DNA of 64,000 nucleotides from assembly GCF_036245475.1 (NCBI RefSeq), contig NZ_BTPM01000002.1, forward strand, positions 1,302,001 through 1,366,000, given 5' to 3'. Positions 54,154 through 62,005 of this stretch are shown piece by piece (the first letter of the stretch is position 1; the number at the start of each line of letters is the position of its first letter). A program made the translations under genes and the position numbers. The DNA comes from Vibrio sp. 10N. Its GTDB lineage: Bacteria; Pseudomonadota; Gammaproteobacteria; Enterobacterales; Vibrionaceae. Under the pieces are notes generated by a model. The model saw nothing but the letters and a program-made list of their open reading frames with translations. It was not told the origin of the DNA and ran no database searches.

Positions 54154-55701
54154 ATGCCAGTGTCAAAAAGTCTGATCCGCCAGTCCCATTTTTTGGGCAC
54201 CAAAGTACGTAACTTACGCAAACGCAACCATTTAACTATGGAGGATTTGTCTGCACGCTGTATTCGCGTCAATCCTGAGTACGCACCTTCTGTCTCGTAT
54301 CTTTCCATGATTGAGCGCGGCAAACGTGTTCCAAGTATCGATATGTTAGAAGTTATCGCCGAGGTATTTCAAAAGGACCCAGCTTGGTTTCTCGACAATG
54401 AGCCGGAGCCAGATGAAATTACCCCGGTAAAAGGCAACCGTGGTGGCATCAGCGGTATGGCACTAGAGCCGAGCTTTCTGTTCTCGAATGACATTTTGCA
54501 GATAGCCATTCCCGAAATGCTGTCGCAAACGGGGATCACGGGTCGTCAATTTGCCCACTTGTTGATACGTGCACATCAGGAAAGCCTGCAGAACCACTTT
54601 CCCGACCTTGAACGTGCCGCAGAAGACGTTGGCTTGAAACGACTTAATCTCTCAATTGAAGATCTCATCGATATTGCTAGCGATTTGGGGCTGCGCGTGC
54701 AATGGGTAAACCGGACACCAAAAGATGTGGTGGACGAGCTTGGGGTAAACGCCAAACAATTAGTGACATCGTTTTTCGAACCACCAGGCACCATCTACCT
54801 CAACGAGATCCTCAAAGCCTACCCAACGCGACTAAAATACGACTTAGCCGTGTATATTGGACATCGAATTTTACACCGCGATGAGGGGTTAAAAAGTGTG
54901 CTCAGTGTGGGTAATCAAAATACTTGGGACGATAGCACTCAACCTCAGTCCTCTTCAGCATTAAACTCGCAAGACATATTGCAAGCATGGCGCGATTTTG
55001 AATCCAGCTTTTTTGCTGGCGCCCTGCTTTGTCCTAAAGTTCCATTTAGACAACTCCTTGACCGCAGTGGTTATGAGATTGATGTTCACAAACGTGTCGG
55101 CGTTTCCCCATCGGTAGCTATGCGCCGTATGACCGTCGTATCGCCCTACCCACACTGGCACTACTTCGATGCCTACGGCCCCGGAAAACTTAAAGCGGTC
55201 TACCGCGGAAATGGTATTCCGCTTCCGTGGGGAAATATGCGGATGGTTAACGATCCCTGTCAGCATTGGGCTGTATTTAGACGACTGTCTGAGCCGCAAA
55301 ATGGTTCATCAGCACAAATCTCGATTTTGAATGTCGGAAATGAGCCAAGGATCTATTGTTGTGAATCCATCAACATGACCGATCCGGCGGGTAACAATCG
55401 CGTGCTTTGTGCTGGTATAGATCTCAACCCTGCTATTGATGCTCAAGGTGGTAACGCTCTCGACATCGCCAGTGAGTTAAAACAATCCTGTGTTGCCGGC
55501 GGTGGTAGTGTCGCTATTCCACGTCACATAAAGAAAGATCTGCAAACCGTTGCCAAGATACTGAATATCAACTGGGTGGAGCGTGGTATAGAAGGCGACG
55601 CACGATTGATTTGCTCTCGAGGCGCAGTATGTCCACGAAAACCAAGCTGCTATGAGGGTTGCCAAGAAGAGACAAGTCAGTCCCTGGGAGACATTGTTTA
55701 A
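54154..55701 (+). CDS. XRE-family regulator with DUF3612-like domain
   Basis: 515 aa. N-terminal XRE helix-turn-helix (about 10-75: LGTKVRNLRKRNHLTMEDLS, VSYLSMIERGKRVPSIDML). A long ligand-binding-type middle follows, similar to RamB/PrpR-like regulators of acyl-CoA metabolism. A Cys-rich C terminus ends the protein (CSRGAVCPRKPSCYEGC at about 487-503), which could bind a metal or FeS cluster. Divergent from the malate-synthase-like gene, 155 bp apart. Confidence 0.8.
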   Translation: MPVSKSLIRQSHFLGTKVRNLRKRNHLTMEDLSARCIRVNPEYAPSVSYLSMIERGKRVPSIDMLEVIAEVFQKDPAWFLDNEPEPDEITPVKGNRGGISGMALEPSFLFSNDILQIAIPEMLSQTGITGRQFAHLLIRAHQESLQNHFPDLERAAEDVGLKRLNLSIEDLIDIASDLGLRVQWVNRTPKDVVDELGVNAKQLVTSFFEPPGTIYLNEILKAYPTRLKYDLAVYIGHRILHRDEGLKSVLSVGNQNTWDDSTQPQSSSALNSQDILQAWRDFESSFFAGALLCPKVPFRQLLDRSGYEIDVHKRVGVSPSVAMRRMTVVSPYPHWHYFDAYGPGKLKAVYRGNGIPLPWGNMRMVNDPCQHWAVFRRLSEPQNGSSAQISILNVGNEPRIYCCESINMTDPAGNNRVLCAGIDLNPAIDAQGGNALDIASELKQSCVAGGGSVAIPRHIKKDLQTVAKILNINWVERGIEGDARLICSRGAVCPRKPSCYEGCQEETSQSLGDIV

Positions 55702-55790
55702 ATTGGAAGCCTTGTTTCACAAGGTTGTATTCAGGGTGAACGAGTAACAACCCAAGTCAGAAAGGACAACTGGCGATAAAGCCCAGAAAT

Positions 55791-55899
55791 AAAAAAAGCC
55801 AGCCACAAAATACGTGTGACTGGCTATATACAAGTGTGAACAAAATAGGTTCACTAACAACGTCAGTTGGCTAGGTGACCCTCGGCTTAAAAAGGGTCA
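55791..55899 (-). ncRNA. qrr: Qrr quorum-regulatory small RNA
   Basis: The minus strand reads TGACCC... then GGGTCACCTAGCCAACTGAC and GTTGTTAGTGAAC, the core shared by all Vibrio Qrr RNAs that pairs with target mRNAs such as luxR/hapR, luxO and luxM. Four elements in order: 5' hairpin GTGACCC/GGGTCAC (55875-55900), unpaired target-pairing core, short hairpin GTGAAC/GTTCAC, and terminator AGCCAG...CTGGCT with T7 ending at 55791. A sigma-54 promoter spaced so that transcription starts exactly at TGACCC, and two LuxO-type operators upstream, support the call. Length is about 109 nt. It needs Hfq. Confidence 0.95.
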
Positions 55900-55909
55900 C
55901 TCTTAGTAA

Positions 55910-55925
55910 TGCAGTATGCGTGCCA
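55910..55925 (-). promoter_or_regulatory. Sigma-54 promoter of qrr
   Basis: On the minus strand TGGCAC-GCATA-CTGCA matches TGGCAC-N5-TTGCA at all but one specified base. Placing the C of the GC at -12 puts +1 at 55899. Confidence 0.9.
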
Positions 55926-56000
55926 ACTTTTAAAATACGTTTTTTTGTTGATTTTGGCTAAATCTACACCAATTTCATGTAAATAGCGTTCATATCTCTT

Positions 56001-56032
56001 TTGCAAATTGCAAATATCTATGCAATTTGCAA
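56001..56032 (-). promoter_or_regulatory. Two LuxO-type operators upstream of qrr
   Basis: TTGCAAATTGCAA at 56001-56013 fits TTGCA-N3-TGCAA exactly. The second, at 56020-56032 (TTGCAAATTGCAT on the minus strand), fits except for its last base. They lie about 102-133 bp upstream of +1, where the response regulator LuxO binds in known qrr genes. Confidence 0.85.
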
Positions 56033-56173
56033 TTAAGGGCATTTTCATACTAGGAATAGTGATAAATTACGCAACCATAAAGTGAAATTAGTTGCACCTT
56101 GTGGCGCACAGAGAGTGCGAAACCGATCGCTCAAATGAATAAAATCCTGTCAGATTCATAAGTCTGATTAGAA

Positions 56174-56650
56174 TCAAAGCATTACAGATTCTAAATTCAG
56201 CAATCTAAGTTTTCGCTCAACGCCCCCTGCATACCCAGACAGCTTGCCATTTTTGCCAACGACTCGATGGCAAGGGACGACAATAGACAGCGGATTTTTT
56301 CCATTTGCCGTTCCTACAGCTCTCACCGCTTTAGGATTACCAATTCGATTAGCCAACTCTTGATAACTAATGGCTTCACCATATGGTATCGCGCAAAGTG
56401 CTTGCCATACTTTACGTTGAAATTCGGTTCCAACAGGTGCAAGTGGTAACGTGAACGTTTGGCGCTCACCAGCGAAGTATTGTTTGAGTTCACATGCTGT
56501 TTGAACTAAAAGAGGGTGAGTGGGGTTGTGTGTGCCCAGCTCATCAGGGCGAGTCGTATGTTGCTCAAACCAGATCCCCAATACACCTTCATCGTTAACT
56601 TGGACTGTGATCGGCCCTAGCTCACTATCGAGCACAGCGTAATATTTCAT
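56174..56650 (-). CDS. ogt: Methylated-DNA--protein-cysteine methyltransferase
   Basis: 158 aa from ATG 56650 with GGAG upstream. Active site IVVPCHRVVG, helix-turn-helix PYGEAISYQELANRIGNPKAVRAVG, and GYAGGVERK in the C-terminal loop. It transfers methyl groups from O6-methylguanine to its own Cys. The start overlaps the stop of the upstream Ada-AlkA gene (ATGA), so the two repair proteins are translationally coupled. Confidence 0.95.
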   Translation of the reverse strand: MKYYAVLDSELGPITVQVNDEGVLGIWFEQHTTRPDELGTHNPTHPLLVQTACELKQYFAGERQTFTLPLAPVGTEFQRKVWQALCAIPYGEAISYQELANRIGNPKAVRAVGTANGKNPLSIVVPCHRVVGKNGKLSGYAGGVERKLRLLNLESVML

Positions 56651-58026
56651 GAAAAATGACTCCAACAGTGCAGTGTGGCATAGCTGCCCCATGGCGCAGT
56701 ATGTTCGGCACTGACTATACTATGATTGATAAGATGTTTTTTAACGATTAAGTCAGAGCTAAGCAATAAGTCTGGTGATGACAGCCCCCGCATTTTGGCA
56801 TAGTTCACGGTCCACGGCCCAATCCCTTTTATCGATAACCAATTATCAGGATGGTCATCAGGGTGTTCACAAAGATAGTTAGCTAAGCGAGAGAGAGTCG
56901 CCTTTCGGCTTTCTGGCATGCGCAAGAAACTGAGATCTTTGCCTGCTACATTCTCGGCTGTTGGAAAAACTCGCTGTCCAGACAGGCGCTGATCTAGGGT
57001 TTCCGTCAGCAAATTGAGCTGACCAACGGCGGCTGTTACCGACACCTGCTGTCCAAGCACTGCTCTCGCCCCAGCTTCCCACAATGATCGTACACCCGGT
57101 AACCGAAGGCCAGGCTTTATAATAAGCCCTTCGTCAACCGAACGCAGATGGGATTCGACCGAGTTAATATCAGTATCAAGATCAAATACACGCTTGATTT
57201 CACTCAACAAACTGGCAAGGTGAGTCACCTGTTCCAACTCAAATTCTATTCTAACTGACTGCTTTCCCTCTAGATCGGCAAACAAACGGAACCAGCCCAG
57301 CGTTCCATCAATATCGACGTAGCGCTCATAGCTTTGCTCCGTCACATACTCAACATCACGAATGGCGCGCTTTTGGAAAAAGCTCAACATCGCGGGCCAA
57401 TCATAAGCACCGCGATAAGCTAAATACACCTCATTGCGAGCAGTCACTTTGCCCTCACTGCGACGCAGTTGAGATGGCGTTAACTTTAACGTTTTTTTAA
57501 ACGCATCGTTAAAACGACGCACACTATTAAATCCGCACGCAAAGCCAATATCCGCGATTGATAGCTGACTATGATGAAGTAACTGTTTGGCGAACATGAG
57601 TTGCTGATATTGCGCATATTTTTTGGGGGCGATTCCGAGGTGAGTCTGAAATAACTGCCTTAAATAGCGACTACTAATGCCTAAACGTTCACTGAGCGCT
57701 TCACAACTCGATTGGTTCAAGGCACCTTGCTCAATAAGAGTAAGTGCACGGCGAAAACTCGTCTCTGCACCCAGCCAGGCCCATGAGTTAGGGGCGCTCT
57801 CCGGACGACAGCGCAAACAAGGTCGATAACCCGCTTCAAGCGCAGCGTGTGCGTGTTTGAAATAACTCACATTCTGCTCTTTGGGCAAATTAGCCGGACA
57901 TATCGGCCTGCAAAATATCCCTGTTGTTTTGACGCCAACAAAGAACACGCCGTCAAAACGCGCATCGCGTGCTAGCCGAGCCCGTTGGTACTGCTCATGG
58001 GTCATTGATATCGGAGTTGATGTCAC
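56647..58026 (-). CDS. Ada-like regulator fused to AlkA-type 3-methyladenine DNA glycosylase
   Basis: 459 aa in three parts. The Ada metal-binding domain (about 1-80) has the four Cys in TTGIFCRPICPANLP and RPCLRCRPE, with Cys 38 the methyl acceptor. An AraC helix-turn-helix follows (about 90-185: RLGISSRYLRQLFQ, FACGFNSVRRFNDAF). Then the AlkA domain, with an N-terminal part (YRGAYDWPAMLSFFQKRAI) and a HhH-GPD glycosylase (SIKGIGPWTVNYAKMRGL, catalytic Asp in LLSSDLIVKK). Combined adaptive response protein, with ogt next. Confidence 0.94.
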   Translation of the reverse strand: MTSTPISMTHEQYQRARLARDARFDGVFFVGVKTTGIFCRPICPANLPKEQNVSYFKHAHAALEAGYRPCLRCRPESAPNSWAWLGAETSFRRALTLIEQGALNQSSCEALSERLGISSRYLRQLFQTHLGIAPKKYAQYQQLMFAKQLLHHSQLSIADIGFACGFNSVRRFNDAFKKTLKLTPSQLRRSEGKVTARNEVYLAYRGAYDWPAMLSFFQKRAIRDVEYVTEQSYERYVDIDGTLGWFRLFADLEGKQSVRIEFELEQVTHLASLLSEIKRVFDLDTDINSVESHLRSVDEGLIIKPGLRLPGVRSLWEAGARAVLGQQVSVTAAVGQLNLLTETLDQRLSGQRVFPTAENVAGKDLSFLRMPESRKATLSRLANYLCEHPDDHPDNWLSIKGIGPWTVNYAKMRGLSSPDLLLSSDLIVKKHLINHSIVSAEHTAPWGSYATLHCWSHFS

Positions 58027-58285
58027 TCTCGCGCCTCGTTTAATCCATTACTTGCTCCCAGTGTAAACCATGATCGCTTCAACATTAGCCATTTTCGGAA
58101 CTCAATAGGTGTGTGCTTCGCAAGGAAAGCTTCATCACATTGTCATTTAAGCTTCAAATATTCGCGTAAAAGTAACGACTTACCGAACGCTAAAATAAAT
58201 CGTTTGGCAAAATTTCAAAAAATGCCAAAGCTCTGTCTATACTGTGGCAGAGTTCGATGATCAACGTCATTTTATGAGGGTGGCT

Positions 58286-58687
58286 ATGTCTAATGTAGAT
58301 TTTCGTCTAGGAAAGAGACCGTTCTACGACAACAAGCGGTTTCGACGTGGGTTTGCAAAATCCGGTGACTTTACCATTGCTGAAGAGGAGATATTGATCC
58401 GCTTCGGAGATACGATGAACTTACTTGAAGGTGGAGAGCTGGCACCTGAGTCGGACGAGGAGCGCCACTTCCTTCAAGTCGTCGCGGATGAAAAGCAAGC
58501 CGAGAGTAAGCTTGAGAAAACTTGGATCAAGTATGTCCACTTGGCGCGAGACCGAAAAAAATTCCATACTCTCAATGGGAAAAAAGCAGCCGCAGCTGAG
58601 TCTATCGACGATGAGTCTGATTACGACAATAACAATGACGATATTGGCAATGACATCGTCGATGACGAGCCACGCGCAGACGAATAA
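58286..58687 (+). CDS. maoP: DUF413/MaoP-like protein
   Basis: 133 aa from ATG 58286, with GAGGGTGG upstream (a longer frame begins at 58244). FYDNKRFRRGFAKSGDFT, EEEILIRFGDTMNLLE and WIKYVHLARDRKKFHTL match the E. coli MaoP/YifE family, which affects chromosome macrodomain organisation. The C-terminal 30 residues are an acidic Asp/Asn tail, longer than in E. coli. The gene symbol follows family similarity. Confidence 0.82.
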   Translation: MSNVDFRLGKRPFYDNKRFRRGFAKSGDFTIAEEEILIRFGDTMNLLEGGELAPESDEERHFLQVVADEKQAESKLEKTWIKYVHLARDRKKFHTLNGKKAAAAESIDDESDYDNNNDDIGNDIVDDEPRADE

Positions 58688-58725
58688 TCGCTAGCATTAT
58701 TAGGGCTGACATTGAAACGACTGAC

Positions 58726-58750
58726 GCCCAACCTAGCTGTTGGGCTTTCG
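58726..58750 (+). terminator. Intrinsic terminator of the maoP-like gene
   Basis: GCCCAAC pairs with GTTGGGC around CTAGCT, followed by TTTCGCTT. Confidence 0.75.
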
Positions 58751-58779
58751 CTTACGACTCAAATTAGAAAGGCAAACGC

Positions 58780-59022
58780 TTAAGTGGGAGTCAACGCCCA
58801 TCGAATCGCAGTACGCGATTTAGGCATTCTGCAAGCATTGCAATAATAGCTGACGTTGCCACACGCTTTCATAGCATCCAGCTTAGTATCGCAATCCGGA
58901 CAAAATGGGGTTTTATTGAAGCTCACCTGGCACTGAGTGCAAGTGCGACCCTGTTCATTTTTCACTTCAATCTTGCATGTTGGACAAGCCAACGTCAGTG
59001 CTTGAATCGCTGCGTGATCCAT
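58780..59022 (-). CDS. Small zinc-ribbon protein (YfgJ-like)
   Basis: 80 aa with four paired-Cys knuckles: LACPTCKIEV, RTCTQCQVSF, PFCPDCDTKL and YYCNACRMPKS. The KACGNVSYYCNAC block matches YfgJ-type zinc ribbons. Binds zinc; role unknown. Confidence 0.85.
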   Translation of the reverse strand: MDHAAIQALTLACPTCKIEVKNEQGRTCTQCQVSFNKTPFCPDCDTKLDAMKACGNVSYYCNACRMPKSRTAIRWALTPT

Positions 59023-59347
59023 GTTCTACCTTTTACTTAGCGCTTCTCTCGATCAATTCAAGAAGGCAACGTCAACAGATAGCCCAGTATAATTCCTCAC
59101 CGACTTTGATGACAAAACCACCAGGCACTGACAATTGAAGTTTCAAATAGAAAGTGGACGCAACTATCTACTGCTTTAATTCTTTAGCTTCACCTCAACG
59201 CATAGACCTGACTGGCGTTCATTGAACTAATATTTATCAAACACAGTTTAATCGATTGCCACCGCAGAAATGAGAGTAAGAGTCATTTACAATTATAAAT
59301 ATTAAAGATGCCACATCTGCCCATTCACTGCGGGTAAGGAGAACACC
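59023..59347. other. Intergenic region
   Basis: 325 bp upstream of both flanking genes; promoters are expected, but I see no clear site beyond the AAGGAG before the 59348 start. Confidence 0.4.
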
Positions 59348-61036
59348 ATGGCCACAGCAATCACCCAATGGTTAGCACGAGATCCGGATCCAAAAACTCG
59401 TCAAGAGCTTCAGCAACTTATCGATAGTAACAATCAACAACAGCTGACAGATAGATTCAGTGCCCGCCTAGCTTTTGGTACAGCAGGTCTCAGAGGTAAG
59501 GTCGGCGCCGGTCCAAATCGAATGAATCGACTCGTCATCCAAGAAACCGCAACAGGACTTGGGCAATATCTGCTTGAGCAAGTCGATGATGCGGACACGC
59601 GAGGTGTGATTGTCGGCTATGATGGTCGAATTGATTCAAAACAGTTTGCTCACGATACCGCCTGCGTACTCACCGCAATGGGTATTAAGGTCTATTTGAC
59701 CAGCCAAGTCGCGGCAACGCCGATTGTCGCTTTTGGCGTGAAAAAATTTAACGCCGCCGCAGCGGTCGTCGTCACAGCGAGCCATAATCCGCCAGAATAT
59801 AACGGTTTCAAAGTCTACTGGGAAAATGGTGCACAAATCATTCCGCCCCATGACGCTGGCATCGCAAGTAAAATTGACCAAGCCACCATCAAGCCACTCG
59901 CTTTAATGCCCTTAGAGCAAGCGAGCGAACAAGGCCTGCTGAAATGGCTAGAAGAGGAATACTACCAATCCTATCGCAGTGCCATGAATGGCAATCTATT
60001 GCTAAAACGTAGCAATCACACTGACGTTTCCATCGCCTACACCGCGATGCACGGTGTTGGCGCCGAGATGGCGGAAACCTTGCTCGCCGATGCCGGATTC
60101 AAGCGCGTCGCTAGCGTTGCGGAGCAGCACGAGCCTGATGGCACCTTCCCCACCGTCAACTTCCCAAATCCGGAAGAAGCTGGCGCCATGGATATGGTGA
60201 TGGCGCTTGGCAAAGCGCATGACGCGGACATCGCCTGCGCGAATGACCCAGACGCTGATCGCTTCGCCGCCGCAGTAAAACGTGAGGATGGCAAGTATCA
60301 AATGCTAACTGGTGACCAAGTCGGTGCGCTGTTTGCCGACTACCTTCTGCAGAGTCAGCCTAATGCGTTGGTCGGCAATACGATTGTGTCTTCCAGACTA
60401 TTAAGTGCGATAGCCAAAGCGCATGGCGCGCAATACTACCAAACACTCACCGGCTTTAAATGGCTCACCAACATCGCCATGGAGCAGCAAAGCGAAGCCT
60501 ATCCGTTCCTATTCGCCTATGAGGAAGCACTAGGCTATACCATCGGAAATCAAGTGTGGGATAAAGATGGCCTATCGGCACTGGTTGCGTTTGCACAATT
60601 GACGGGTGAACTAAAGGCGCAGGGTAAAACCATCTGGGACAAGCTCGAAGACTTGTATCGACATCATGGCTTCTACTGCAATGCGCAGCGCAGCATTGCG
60701 CTCGACCCGAATTCGCCACCTATCGGTGACAAGTTACGGAAGCAACCACCAACCCAGATTGCAGGGCAAAAGGTCACCGTGACTGAGGATCTTAAGTCTT
60801 CAACACGCTTATTAGCCAACGGTACGACTGAGCACGTCAATTTACCTACCAGTGATGTACTTATTTACATCCTTGAGGATAAATCGCGTGTTATCGTGCG
60901 CCCTTCTGGCACCGAGCCTAAATTGAAGTGTTACTACGAAGTTATCAGTGACTTTCCTGAAACGATGAGTTACGAAGAAGCGAGTAAGACTGCGGAAGAA
61001 AAGATGAATGCATTAATCCATGCCCATCAACTATAA
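59348..61036 (+). CDS. Phospho-sugar mutase (phosphoglucomutase/phosphomannomutase family)
   Basis: 562 aa, alpha-D-phosphohexomutase fold. Active phospho-Ser loop VVTASHNPPEYNG (about 148), metal loop NDPDADRFA, sugar loop EEALGY and phosphate loop RPSGTEPKLK. Its length and GTAGLRGKVGAGPNRMN start place it with the PGM2/PgcA-type mutases, acting on hexose- or pentose-1-phosphates. AAGGAG lies before ATG. Confidence 0.93.
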   Translation: MATAITQWLARDPDPKTRQELQQLIDSNNQQQLTDRFSARLAFGTAGLRGKVGAGPNRMNRLVIQETATGLGQYLLEQVDDADTRGVIVGYDGRIDSKQFAHDTACVLTAMGIKVYLTSQVAATPIVAFGVKKFNAAAAVVVTASHNPPEYNGFKVYWENGAQIIPPHDAGIASKIDQATIKPLALMPLEQASEQGLLKWLEEEYYQSYRSAMNGNLLLKRSNHTDVSIAYTAMHGVGAEMAETLLADAGFKRVASVAEQHEPDGTFPTVNFPNPEEAGAMDMVMALGKAHDADIACANDPDADRFAAAVKREDGKYQMLTGDQVGALFADYLLQSQPNALVGNTIVSSRLLSAIAKAHGAQYYQTLTGFKWLTNIAMEQQSEAYPFLFAYEEALGYTIGNQVWDKDGLSALVAFAQLTGELKAQGKTIWDKLEDLYRHHGFYCNAQRSIALDPNSPPIGDKLRKQPPTQIAGQKVTVTEDLKSSTRLLANGTTEHVNLPTSDVLIYILEDKSRVIVRPSGTEPKLKCYYEVISDFPETMSYEEASKTAEEKMNALIHAHQL

Positions 61037-61106
61037 AGGCTTTTGAAACGCCAATTGCCGCCAGTACAATTCTCGGTAATTGGCATTCATTATTGCTCAC
61101 ACTTGG

Positions 61107-61472
61107 TCAAGAATTCAGCCTGCACTCTTTGGCAATTACTTGCTGGGCAAGTAACGTTATTTCTTTGAATCTATCCATAGAGCCAAAGCGAGCAAAATGA
61201 GGTTCTACAAAATCACACGATCCATCAACAACGAGTGCTAACCTCATCAACGCGACAGCATCACTCGGATCCATCTTCAATTGCTCTAGGCTCACTCTAA
61301 ACGCAGCTTGGAAGTTATCTTGCTGATAATAAGCATCGTATCGTTTCGAAAGCTTCGTATACTCTGTTGAGATGGAAGTATCATTTGCAATAGCAGACAA
61401 AGAGAACGCCAAAGCTAGCGAATAACCAAATCTCCGGCACCATTTGGAACTTTGGACAAAAAATCTTTCCAT
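61107..61472 (-). CDS. Small periplasmic protein, possible immunity to the neighbouring L,D-transpeptidase-like protein
   Basis: 121 aa from ATG 61472, chosen because it yields a Sec signal peptide (RRFGYSLALAFSLSAIA, cleavage before ND); the longest frame begins at 61514. The mature part is helical and TPR-like (YDAYYQQDNFQAAFRVSLEQL, DPSDAVALMRLALVV), with two Cys. Its start overlaps the end of the upstream gene by 58 bp. A periplasmic inhibitor next to a peptidoglycan enzyme is the pattern of T6SS effector/immunity pairs, but no secretion signal is seen here, so this is inference. Confidence 0.55.
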   Translation of the reverse strand: MERFFVQSSKWCRRFGYSLALAFSLSAIANDTSISTEYTKLSKRYDAYYQQDNFQAAFRVSLEQLKMDPSDAVALMRLALVVDGSCDFVEPHFARFGSMDRFKEITLLAQQVIAKECRLNS

Positions 61473-61864
61473 TGTCCTGGATGAATTGTTGGGCAACCAG
61501 CAGAACCTTTCCATGTTGTTTTGTACCCCCAGTGTACATGAATGTAATTAGCTTTTTTTCCATAAGCTGGAAAATTAGGATTACTATTTACTGTTGGCAC
61601 AAACTGATTATCGTTTACCACTAATGCCGGTAAATTTTTATGTGTGCCATGTTTGATGTTATATGTTCCTGAACGAATGTATGGATAGGCAGCGTGCCCG
61701 CTAATTTGGGGCTCTCGCGGTTTATAAGGGTTCGGCGTCGAACTACCTTTAAAGGTACCTAACACATCCCCCTTTTCATCGTAAATCACTACTTTTTGTG
61801 AGTAGACTGGATCAACCGTTGTACCTTCTTTTTCAAAAACAATTTTCCATTTTTTACGCACCAT
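61415..61864 (-). CDS. L,D-transpeptidase-like (YkuD/Tlde1-like) protein, possible effector
   Basis: 149 aa from ATG 61864, preceded by GAGGTG (a GTG start at 61870 is in frame). No signal peptide. The C-terminal half carries a YkuD-like catalytic pattern, with His in YIHVHWGY and the nucleophilic Cys in GSAGCPTIH. The N-terminal half is a beta-rich region (KWKIVFEKEG, YSQKVVIYDEKG). The absence of a signal peptide sets it apart from the cell's own exported transpeptidase at 34329. It resembles cytoplasm-made effectors such as Tlde1, which are delivered to a rival's periplasm. Confidence 0.6.
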   Translation of the reverse strand: MVRKKWKIVFEKEGTTVDPVYSQKVVIYDEKGDVLGTFKGSSTPNPYKPREPQISGHAAYPYIRSGTYNIKHGTHKNLPALVVNDNQFVPTVNSNPNFPAYGKKANYIHVHWGYKTTWKGSAGCPTIHPGQWKDFLSKVPNGAGDLVIR

Positions 61865-62005
61865 AATCACCTCACTTGCAACAGATGAGCAGTAGCGATA
61901 GTAACCCTATTAGAAAGCGACGAATGAAACAGATAGACAATTTGCGATCACTTCTAGGTCGACTAGCACTTCACTACTACTTTCACTGGTTATACGCAAT
62001 CGTGA

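Noticed and set aside
55568..55750. Short minus-strand frames at the end of the DUF3612 gene
   Set aside because: They are antisense shadows of a well-supported regulator frame; the only minus-strand gene here is the Qrr RNA.
55875..55900. Hairpin as terminator of the DUF3612 gene
   Set aside because: It has no T-run on the plus strand and is the 5' hairpin of the Qrr RNA on the minus strand.
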